DNA of 64,000 nucleotides from Rhinopomastus cyanomelas. Its lineage: Eukaryota > Chordata > Aves > Bucerotiformes > Rhinopomastidae. Under the pieces are notes generated by a model. That model had not been told where the DNA came from. It was given only the letters and a program-made list of their open reading frames with translations, and made no database searches. Of the stretch, positions 23,501 to 32,425 are shown in pieces; position 1 is the stretch's first letter; the number at the start of each line of letters is the position of its first letter. The position numbers and the translations under genes were made by a program. The stretch spans positions 220,128-284,127 of the forward strand of contig VXBP01002898.1 of NCBI GenBank assembly GCA_013400115.1, written 5' to 3'.

Positions 23501-24969
23501 ATTTTGTCTCATCTGTAAGTCTGGGTCTGTACATGCATCCCTGAGCTGAGTGGCCTATCAAGTGTGGAAAGTGAAAATGCTGGTCATTGTGCATCTCAGC
23601 TGGGCATTTAAATGGGTAAAACTTTGACTTTTTTCCTCAGAGAGTAACTGAAAGTTACAAAATGCTGAAAATTAACACACCAACTTCGGAACAGGAAATA
23701 TGTATTCTGCTTCTTCCTCATTCTGAATGTATTCAAGGATGTCTTCACTTTACCGAAAAATTCTCCAGTTATGGAAGCTACGACCCAGTTGTGGTGGAAG
23801 GTCGTCCTTCCATTTTTAGGGCTGGGCACTGGTCTGCAAAAACGATACTGGTAAAGACCAAAGGATAAGCTCAATCTGAAAGTCTTACTGTCACGCAAGA
23901 AGCAAAGCCTAGTACTGTACCCTGTGCTACGTGGTACTTATGCACTTTTATTCACATAAATACACAAGATAATCCTGAAAATAAAAGCAGGCTGGGGGTG
24001 TGAGTCCAGGTAGTTGTTCAAACTTGTACATTAGAAATCAAATTTTGAGCTTGTAGGATGCAAGTTCAGCTATGTGACAGCATGTCTTGTTTTTCTTTTC
24101 AGTCTTCATATGTGTTTGTTCCTTGGCTTTGCTAAATAATTCCAGACTTTTTTGCTGCTTTCTAGTGTTTGTTGTAGCTTTAAATGTCAAAGCAGAGCAA
24201 GTCTGTGTTGGAACATGTCATGTACAGGGCAAATATTGTCTAAGTTTTTGTTTGTTTTGTCTGTTGATGCCTTGAAACATGATGCATTTATCTTTATTTT
24301 CTGCTAGGAATGCGTCTGCAGAATTAAACTGAGAGGTTTGAAGATGTCTTCGTTGAGTGACCTGCATCCGTGATTAGTTTTACCAGCTGCTTTCTTCCAT
24401 ACTCCACCTCTCTTTTTTCCTTATTGTAAAAATGGACTTCTGTTACTGTACAAACAATCCAGCGTGTTCTGGTAAGTCTGGACAAACACACAGCAGAAGC
24501 AAACAGTAGAAGGGAAATGTAACACTGGCTCAAGTGAAAAATATATTAAGGCCATTGAAAGTTTCCTTCCAAATGATTATTCACAATGGTGTTGTGCCAC
24601 TACAGATAAGAACTCATTAAGGAAACTTGAGACACTTGTCCTGAGAACTTAAATGGTAAAAGGGATCTCTTTTTTAACCTGATAATGTTCAAAGCTAAAG
24701 GAAGAAAAATAAAATCAGCCATTACAATTTTGAATTAGTAAACTAATTCTATGCTTCTAGTGAACAGGATTAAATACAGTTGGTGATGGGTCACAAGCGG
24801 TGGTCATAGAATCATAGAATCATAAGGGATTGGAAGGGACCTTGAAAGATCATCTAGTCCAATCCCCCTGCCAGAGCAGCCTGACCTCACTGGAGAAGCC
24901 ATGGAGTCAGGGTAGGAAGAAACCATCATCCAGTTCCAACTCCCCCAGCACAGGCAGTGACACCCCACC

Positions 24970-25557
24970 CTAGACCAGGCTGGCCACAGCCCCGTCCAGA
25001 CTGGCCTTAAACACCTCTGGGGATGGGGCGCCAACCAACTCCCTGGGCAACCCATTCCAAGCCTTCACCACTCTCATGGTGAAGAACTTCCTCCTCACAT
25101 CCACTCTAAATCTACCCATCTCCAGCTTTGCTCCATTGCCCCTAGTCCTGTCACTATGCGCCATCCTAAATAGTCCCTCCCCAGCCTTTTTGTAGGCCCC
25201 CTTCAGATACTGGAAGGCCACAGTAAGGTCACTTAGGAGCCTCCTCTTCTCCAGACTGAAAAGCCCCAATTCTTTCAGTCTGGCCCTGTACGAGAGGTGC
25301 TTCAGCCCTCTGATCATCCTCGTGGCCCTCCTTTGCACATGCTCCAGCATCTCTACATCCTTCTTGTAATAAGGGCTCCAGAACTGGATGCAGTACTCCA
25401 GGTGGGGTCTCACGAGAGCAGAGTAGAGGGGGAGAATCACCTCCCTCAACCTGCTGGCCACACTTCTCCTGATGCAGCCCAGGATCCGGTTTGCCCTCTG
25501 GCCCGCAAGTGCACACTGCCGGCTCATGTTGAGCCTCTCGTCCACAAGCACCCTCAA
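24970..25557 (-). pseudogene. CR1 ORF2 C-terminal region
   Basis: This 195-codon frame is the part of ORF2 downstream of RT. It begins in the DLRVLVDERL block and contains ILPLYSALVRPHLEYCIQFW, QRRATRMIRGL, LGLFSLEKRRL and VVKAWNGLPRELV, all typical of CR1 C-termini. It ends at a natural-looking stop after the DGAVASLV end, followed by the 3' UTR. The start is simply the first Met after a frame change against the RT frame at about 25554; the true protein would be continuous. The region has no assigned enzymatic activity. Confidence 0.9.
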
Positions 25558-26903
25558 GTCCCTCTCCCCAGGGCTGCTCTCCAGCTAGTCACTGCCCAGC
25601 CTGTACTTGTGCCTAGGATTGCCTCGATCCAGATGCAGGACCAATACTTGTTCTTGTTGAACCCCATCAGGTTGGCTTGTGTCCACTTCTCCAGCCTGTC
25701 CAGGTCCCTCTGGATGGCAACTCTTTCCTCCAGCGTGTCTTCTGCGCCACACAGCCTGGTATCATCAGCAAACTTGCTGAGGGTGCACTCAATGCCCTTG
25801 TCCATGCCACCTACAAAGATGTTGAACAAGACTGGTCCCAGGACCGATCCCTGAGGGACACCACTTGTCACTGACCTCCACTTGGACATGGATCCATCAA
25901 CAACCACTCCGGGTTGCGACTGGGTGCGACCATCAAGCCAGTTCTTTATCTGTCTAGTGGTCCACCCATTACAGCCATGTTCCACCAGCTTGTAGAACAG
26001 AATGTGGTGCGGGACAGTGTCAAAGGCTTTGCTGAGGTTCAGGTAAATGACCTCAGTCGCTCGCCCCTCATCCATTAATGTTGTGACCTGTTCATAGAAG
26101 GCCACCAGATTTGTCAGGCAGGACTTGCCCTTGGTGAAGCCATGCTGATTGTGCCCAATCACCTCTTCACTATTCGCCTGTCTCAGCAGTGCCTTCAGGA
26201 GGATCTGCTCCATGATCTTACCAGACACAGAGGTGAGACTGACTGGCCTGCAGTTCCCCGGCTCCTCCTTCCTACCCTTCATGAAAATAGGAATTATGTT
26301 TCCCCTTTTCCAGTCAGTGGGGACGTCACCAGACCGCCATGACTTTTGGAATATAATAGAGAGGGGTCTAGCAACCTCATTTGCCAGTTGTCCCATGACA
26401 TTTGGGTGTATCCCATCTGGTCCCATGGACTTGAATACTTTCAGGTCCTTCAGATGATCACGAACCAGATCTTCACTTATGATGGGCAGTTCTTCCTTGC
26501 AGTCTCTGCCATAATTTTCAATGTCCTCAGGAGTGTGGTTGGAGGCCTTTGCAGTGAAGACCGAGGCAAAGAAGTCATAGAGAACCTCAGCCTTTTCCAT
26601 GTCACTTGTGACCCCCTCTCCTGTTTCCTTTCTGAGAGGACCCACACCTTCCCTAGACTTCTTCTTACCATTCAAATACTTGTAGAAATTCTTGGTGTTT
26701 CCTTTGACCTCATTGGCTAGGCCCAATTCAAACTGTGCCTTGGCTTTCCTAACCAGATCTCTAGATGTCTGAGCGGCATACTTATATTCCCCCCATTCTA
26801 GCTGTCCTCCCTTCCACTCCTTATAGAGTTTCTTTTTGTGTGACACCGTGTCCAGGAGGTACTTGTTCAGGCAAGCAGGCTTCCTAGCATTCTTCCCTGC
26901 CAA
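25554..26903 (-). pseudogene. CR1 ORF2 reverse transcriptase domain, motif A mutated
   Basis: A 449-codon open frame covers the linker and RT domain. Residues 1-75 are the basic linker (KKKLYKEWK, KGNTKNFYKYL). SMGPDGIHP is at about 159-167, a CRPVSLTSV block at 218-226, HGFTKGKSCLTNL at 254-266, motif A at 286-295, SGVPQGSVLGPVLFNIF (motif B) at 347-363 and FADDT (motif C) at 378-382. Motif A reads YLNLSKAFD where CR1 has YLD: the catalytic Asp is Asn at residue 289 (plus-strand 26037-26039, GTT). That should abolish polymerase activity. The frame shifts soon after FNKNK (about residue 418), so the final residues are out of frame. Confidence 0.93.
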
Positions 26904-27547
26904 GGAGGTGATCCTTGAATACTAACCAGCTGTCCTGGGCCCCTTTTCCCTCAAGGGCTGCATCCCATGATACTTTGGCCAGCAGATTCCTGAAGCAATC
27001 AAAGTCTGCATGCCTAAAGTCCAGGGACCTAAGCTTGGAACATTTTCTCCTGGTTGCCCTGAGGATCTGAAATTCAACTGCTTCATGATCACTGCAGCCA
27101 AGGCTGTCCCGGAGCCTCACATTGGTCACCAACCCTCCCCTGTTGGTGAGAACGAGGTCCAGCATAGCATCTTTTCTTGTTGGTTCCTCCATCATTTGGA
27201 GGAGGAAGTTGTCATCTATGCAATCCAAAAATAACCTGGATTGCTGGTGCCTTGCTGTGTTGTCCCTCCAGCAGATGTCAGGGTGGTTGAAATCCCCCAT
27301 GAGAAGCAGGGCCTGTGACCTGGAAGCCACAACTATCTGCCTATGAAGGGCCTCATCTGCTAGTTTTTGCTGGTCAGGCGTCCTGTAGCAGACCCCTACA
27401 GTAACATCACCCCCGCCTTGTCTTCCCTTCAATTATAAACCACACACTCTCGACCAGCTCATCATCCAGCCCCAGGTGGAGCTCCACTGATTCCAGCTGG
27501 TCACTGATATAGAGGGCAACACCTCCTCCTCTCCTTCCCTGCCTGTC
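26884..27547 (-). pseudogene. CR1 ORF2 endonuclease domain, C-terminal half
   Basis: Two frames together encode the second half of the apurinic-like endonuclease that nicks target DNA. The gap-side frame gives RQGRRGGGVALYISDQ and ends in EGKTRRG. A frameshift near 27410-27430 passes to the next frame, with VGVCYRTPDQ, MGDFNHPDICW, DLVLTNR and SLGCSDHEAVEF. The last contains the SDH triad segment with the catalytic His. It ends in the DSWLVFKDHLL linker and overlaps the RT frame by about 20 bp through another frame change. The N-terminal half of EN lies in the N gap. Confidence 0.92.
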
Positions 27548-28028
27548 NNNNNNNNNNNNNNNNNNNNNNNNNNNNNNNNNNNNNNNNNNNNNNNNNNNNN
27601 NNNNNNNNNNNNNNNNNNNNNNNNNNNNNNNNNNNNNNNNNNNNNNNNNNNNNNNNNNNNNNNNNNNNNNNNNNNNNNNNNNNNNNNNNNNNNNNNNNNN
27701 NNNNNNNNNNNNNNNNNNNNNNNNNNNNNNNNNNNNNNNNNNNNNNNNNNNNNNNNNNNNNNNNNNNNNNNNNNNNNNNNNNNNNNNNNNNNNNNNNNNN
27801 NNNNNNNNNNNNNNNNNNNNNNNNNNNNNNNNNNNNNNNNNNNNNNNNNNNNNNNNNNNNNNNNNNNNNNNNNNNNNNNNNNNNNNNNNNNNNNNNNNNN
27901 NNNNNNNNNNNNNNNNNNNNNNNNNNNNNNNNNNNNNNNNNNNNNNNNNNNNNNNNNNNNNNNNNNNNNNNNNNNNNNNNNNNNNNNNNNNNNNNNNNNN
28001 NNNNNNNNNNNNNNNNNNNNNNNNNNNN
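27548..28028. other. Assembly gap of 481 Ns
   Basis: Unsequenced stretch inside the long CR1. Flanking coding suggests it hides the N-terminal half of EN and the ORF1/ORF2 junction. The size may be an estimate. Confidence 0.99.
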
Positions 28029-28109
28029 GACCTGCTCCTCCCGCAGAGCATCCTACCTATTGTGCAAGTGCAGTGCAGGTTGTGAACTTCCTAGGGGAGC
28101 ACACTTGTT

Positions 28110-28603
28110 CCATTTTCATTTTCTTTTGTTCCGCCTGACAGAGACCCGTATCCATTGACCCTGGTCCTGTGGGTTACTGCATGGAGGCTGAGAGTCTTGC
28201 TGCAGGGAGGTCATTGGACCCTTTGAGCCACCAAGATTCAACCCTAGATCAGGTTTTGTAGAGATTACACTATGGAAATGGGTCAATTTCCCTTTCACAA
28301 TGTCTTATAGCTCTCAGTCTTTCCACCTCTTCCCTTAGCTCAGCCACCATTGTCATCAGATTATTGATTTGCTCACATCTAACACAGGTGCTGTCCCTGC
28401 CATCCCCCATATTTAAGTGCCAGATTCCAGCACTCACTGCAACCACCTGCCTGAACTTCCACATGATTGTATGTGGTCTGTGTTTGGGTGGCCACTGATT
28501 TTCTACTGGCCCTTGTCCTAGTAGTCACCATGTCTTGTGGTAATGGTCCTGTTCGTCTTGTAAGGTTTTTGTTTTGGTGTGGGGTTTTTNTGGTCCTGTT
28601 CAT
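28110..28603 (-). pseudogene. CR1 ORF1 remains (zinc-finger and coiled-coil region)
   Basis: Three overlapping minus-strand frames carry ORF1-like features. The first has RTRASRKSVATQTQT and CSECWNLALKYGG. The second has STCVRCEQINNL followed by a leucine-rich helix, MVAELREEVERLRAI. The third has a Ser/Gln-rich tail with QGQWIRVSVRR. CxxC pairs next to a short coiled coil are typical of CR1 ORF1, a nucleic-acid-binding partner of ORF2. Frames change near 28410 and 28290, and a single N sits at 28590, so no intact protein is encoded. Confidence 0.75.
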
Positions 28604-28631
28604 CTTGTAAGGTTTTTGTTTTGGTGTGGGG
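28544..28631. repeat. About 41-bp direct duplication around a single N
   Basis: The word starting TGGTCCTGTTCGTCTTGTAA at 28544 recurs at 28591, immediately after an N at 28590. About 40 of 41 bases match (G to A in the eleventh-twelfth region). A single N between near-identical ends suggests two contig ends that overlap but were not merged. Confidence 0.85.
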
Positions 28632-28759
28632 GCTTCTTGGGGTTTTTTTGTTGTTTTTTGGGTTTTTTTTGTCAGTCCCCTCTGTCAGCTATAATCCTCC
28701 ACTCCGCATCTCAGCACGTAGCCACGCAGGCACTCAAGCAGCCATACTCACCAACGAGT

Positions 28760-29697
28760 AGGGTCCTCAGTACTCAGTTTTGGGGCCGGTCTTATTTAAC
28801 ATCTTTATCAATGACTTGGGTGAGGGGGTCGAGTGCACCTCAGTAACTTTTCAGATGACAGGAAATGAAGCGGGGGTGCTGATCTCCTTGAGGGTAGAGA
28901 GGTGCTGCAGAGGTATTTGGAGCAGTGGGCTGAGGCCAGTGGGATGAGATTTAACAAGGCCAAGTGCCAGGTCATGCACTTTAGTCATAACAACCCCCAA
29001 CAGCTACAGACTTGGGGAAGAGTGGCTGGAGAGCTGCCTGGCAGAAAAGGACCCAAGGGTGTTGCTCGACAGCCAGCTGAACAGGAACCAGCAGGGTGCT
29101 CAGGTGTCAAGAAGGCCAACAGCATCCTGGCCTGGATCAGGAACAGGGTAACCACCAGGAGCAGGGAGGTGATGGTGCCCCTGTGAGATGGCACCTCAAG
29201 TACCAGGTCCAGTTTTAGGTGCCACAGTATCAGAAGGATATTGAGGTGCTGGAACTGGTCCAGAGAAGAGCAGAGAGGCTGGGGAAAGGTCTGTAAAACA
29301 GACCTAGTGGAAAATATCTGAAGGAACTGAAGTTATTTAGTGTGGAGAAGAGGAGGCTGAGAGGAGATTTTCTTGCTTTCTACAACTATCTCAAAGGAAG
29401 TCGTAGTGAGGCTGGTGCTGGTCTCTTCTCCCAAATTACTAATGATAGGATGAGGGAGAATGGTCTCAAGTTGCATCAGAGGAGGTTTAGATTGGATATT
29501 AGGAAGAAGTTATTTTCCAAGAGAGTGGTTGGGCGCTAGAACAAGTGGAGTCACCATCCCTGGAGGTGTTAAAGAAAATAGTAGGTAGAGCACTTAAGGC
29601 TGTGGTCTAGGGGTTAGGGAGGTGTTGGGATGAGGGCTAGACTTGATGATCCTGGTGGTCCTTTCCAGCCATAATGATTCTCTGATTCTATGATTTT
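28760..29697 (+). mobile_element. CR1 LINE, 5'-truncated, RT motif B to 3' end
   Basis: The copy starts at the RT motif B region ('cagttttggggccggtctta') and runs to a CR1 end with 'gatgatcctggtggtccttt' and ATTCTCTGATTCTATGAT. ORF2 pieces are recognisable in different frames: SGMRFNKAKCQVMHF (28902-29186) and MEKRRLRGDFLAFYNYLKGS with RFRLDIRKKLFSKRVVGR (29342-29539). Motif C is damaged ('acttttcagatgacaggaaa'), and stops and frameshifts separate the pieces. It lies head-to-head with the long minus-strand CR1. Confidence 0.93.
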
Positions 29698-31154
29698 ACT
29701 TGGTTGCAAATAGCTCACATTGACCTCTGAGTCATTTCCTCAAGTCTAAGAAAATGTTGCCCTAAACGTATAAATGGTAGGGAAAAAAACCTACATTTTC
29801 CCACATGAGGACACATTGCCATTTTTGTTCAAGTTGGGTCCAAGGGGTTGATGCCCTTTACAAAGATTGGTTTTCAAGATGAAAATAACATCCTACCCAC
29901 TATTTCTAGATCATAGATCTAAGAACTAGTGTAACATCTCCATGGATAGCAGCTGAGGCATGTGCAGAGGCATATGATTTGTAAGTGTGATGCCATCAGT
30001 GGTTGCCATTGCCTTTTCTTGGAAACCTTATGGCTTGAACATCAAGGAGCCTGAATAATGAAAGAGACTGTCATGTCCTGTATGGTGAGGGCCAAGCAGG
30101 AAATCTGAACAATTGTAAGTTACAACATGATTACAATGAGAAATTTCATACCAACAGGCTAAATGTCACTGTTATTGAAGCTAGAGGGTATGTTTCTGGT
30201 CAGGCTAGTTTCCTCATCCTTATGCACAGAGCATTAAAAAACCCCTCTGTTATTTTTGTTCCTCAAATGAGTCCTCTACGATACCACTGGAACTGCAAAA
30301 CCAGTCACACTGGAGTTCTCATTCAATAAAAGTTAGCAGAATGGCATTGACATTCACAGAGATACACCAGAATTATGTATTTGCATCAGAAGCCCTTTGA
30401 GTAAGTTTTCCTACGCATGAGGCACTGTGAAGGCAGAGAGGTCACACGCCGTTCTCTTGCTTGCAGCTATTACATTCTTGCATTCAGCATTCAATAAACT
30501 CCATTGCTCCCACTCTGCTGGCAGTAGTAACATTCAAATAGCTTTATTATCTACATTTTAAAATATGAATTGTCCTGAGAAGACCATAGCAGCATAGTCA
30601 TGGTGTCACAGCAAGGGAGACATCACAATCCACAGCTGATTTAGACATAGTAGTTCAAACTTATTTTCCACAGCACACGCACACAGAGAACCACATGCAT
30701 GTGTAGACACATCACTATCACACCATGCAAACATTTGTGCACATGAGAGTTAAATATGAATCATTCCTTTAGAAAATGTCTACAATGGTGACCTTGACCA
30801 AAGCCATAGAACCAGATGGCATAAGGCTGTTGTTGCCTAGCTATGTGATGAGTATATTTCTACTTAGATCTGGCAAAAGTGGTTTCCTTGACTTGGATAT
30901 CATGGTTGTGACCTTCAGTGGATTTTATTTTTCTGTGCAAAATTAAACAATTTAAAATTTACAATGTAGTATTAGACCTGAAGCTTTCTGTAATTGTCTT
31001 CACTTCATTGTGTGATGATCGCTGTCAAAACTAGTTCATGTAAACCATCACAGGGCTGTAATCACAGTTTTAAGACCTTAAGTAGCAGCTAAACTTGCAG
31101 TGGACATTTCAGCAGACTATTGGACTATCAGCATTTCAGCAGACTGAGGAAGAA
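29698..31154. other. Non-coding spacer between CR1 copies
   Basis: No gene, RNA or further repeat is recognised. A loose CA-rich stretch occurs near 30668-30720. Confidence 0.6.
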
Positions 31155-32425
31155 CAGTATAGTTCTAGCCTATGGAAGAAGGGACAGGACATTCTGGAAG
31201 ACTACTGAGACCATGTGAGAATCATGGAATCATAGAATCATTAGGGATTGGAAGGGACCTTGAAAGATCATCTAGTCCAATCCCCCTGACACAGCAGGAT
31301 CACCTAGACCAAGTCACACAGGAACACATCCAGGCGGGTCTTAAACATCTCCAGAGAAGGAGACTCCACAACCTCCCTGGGCAATGTGAGGCTATGTAGG
31401 AAAAAATTCAAAGGGCTAAAGCCCAGGAAGAACTTAGTTTGGCTACTGACATGAAAGAAGATTTAAAATGTTTCTATAAATACTTTAGCAACAAAAGAAG
31501 ATATAAGGAGAATCCCCATACTTTACTGGATGTGGGGGAAAGCATAATGACCAAGGATAAGGTACTGAATGCCACTTTTGCCTCAGGCTTTAATGGTAAG
31601 ACCAGCTGTTGTCTGACTGCTCAGCCCCCTTAACTGAATGACAGGGTACAGGGAGCAGAATGAAGCTCCAATAATCCAGGTCAGTGACATATTACAGCAC
31701 TCAGACACACAAGTGTATGGGGCTGGGTGGGATCCACCTAAGGGTACTGAGGGAGGTAACATAACTCTCACTCACCACTTCCCCTCATTTATCATCAGTT
31801 CTGGGTGAAAACTTACATCCTGGTTGACTGGAGGTTGGTAAATGTGATGCCATCTACAGGTACCACAGGCTTTCCAATCTGATCTCAGTGCCAGGCAAGG
31901 TTTTGGAACATATAGTCCTGAGTATCATCAGTCGGGATGCCAGTGGCATCCTGCCTTGTATCAGAAATAATGTAGCCAGTAGGAGTAAGGAAGTGATTGT
32001 CCCCCTGTACTTGGCAACAGTGAGGCTGCACCTTGAGTACTGTGTTCAGTTTTGGGCTCCTCACAAGAAAGACATTGCGGTGCTGGAGAGTGCTCAAAGA
32101 AGGGCAGTAAAGCTTGATTGTATGATGAGTGCCTGAGGGAACCGAGGTAGTTTAGTCTGAGGAAAAAAAAGGAGAGGTTATATCTAGGTGGATGTTGGTC
32201 TCTTTTCCCAAGTAACAAGCAATAGGATAGGACAAAATGACCTCAGGCTGCTCCAAGGGGCATTTAGGTTGGATATCAGGAAAAATTTCTTCACGAAAAG
32301 GGTTATAAAGCCCTTGGACAGGCTGCTGAGGGAAGCAATGGATTCACCATTTCTAATGGAGTATGGCAGAATGGAAAGCCTTGATCTTAAAGATTTCTTC
32401 CAGCCAAAATGATTGTGTGATCTTT
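31155..32425 (+). mobile_element. Old CR1 LINE, decayed, interrupted by a younger CR1
   Basis: The plus-strand copy begins in the ORF2 linker ('cctatggaagaagggacagg'), is split at 31213-31390 by a minus-strand CR1, and resumes at 'ggctatgtaggaaaaaattc'. It continues with ORF2 fragments in changing frames, such as LKCFYKYFSNKRR (31439-31633), the RNNVASRSKEVIVPLYLA and LHLEYCVQFWAPHKKD blocks (31888-32136) and FRLDIRKNFFTKRVIKPLDR (32188-32412). The 3' UTR ends near 'ccagccaaaatgattgtg'. Most of the RT catalytic core is missing between about 31830 and 31940, so internal deletions occurred. Confidence 0.9.
31220..31383 (-). mobile_element. Younger CR1 3' fragment nested in the old CR1
   Basis: A 164-bp minus-strand CR1 3' end has the tail AATCATGGAATCATAGAATC at the left and is truncated after 'acctccctgggca'. 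It sits inside the plus-strand CR1. The same 7 bases, ATGTGAG, flank it (31213-31219 and 31384-31390), a likely target-site duplication. Removing it leaves the older element contiguous. It is near-identical in style to the fragments at 38.3 and 47.6 kb. Confidence 0.88.

Larger units (their letters stand above)
14653..24802. other. Ten kilobases of single-copy non-coding DNA
   Basis: No exon, RNA gene or young repeat is recognised apart from the 49-bp tandem repeat, a possible ancient repeat and one 171-codon open frame, listed separately. An A-run of about 16 bases lies at 14918-14934. The sequence at 22619-22646 carries two CR1-tail-like words (ATCATGGAATCATAGAAT) with no CR1 body. A GC-richer patch at about 22870-23130 has open frames but no recognisable homology. 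Confidence 0.65.
24803..28605 (-). mobile_element. Long CR1 LINE copy with ORF1 and ORF2 remains
   Basis: This is the most complete CR1 in the window. Its 3' end, with two to three TCATAGAA units, lies at 24803. Reading leftward on the minus strand it has ORF1 remains (28110-28603), a 481-N gap, EN, RT, a C-terminal region and a 3' UTR of about 160 bp. CR1 non-LTR retrotransposons copy themselves by target-primed reverse transcription using the ORF2 EN and RT. Here ORF2 is split over at least four frames and RT motif A lost its catalytic Asp, so the copy is dead. Sequence up to about 28759 may be its 5' UTR, but I cannot prove that. No target-site duplication was found. Confidence 0.95.
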
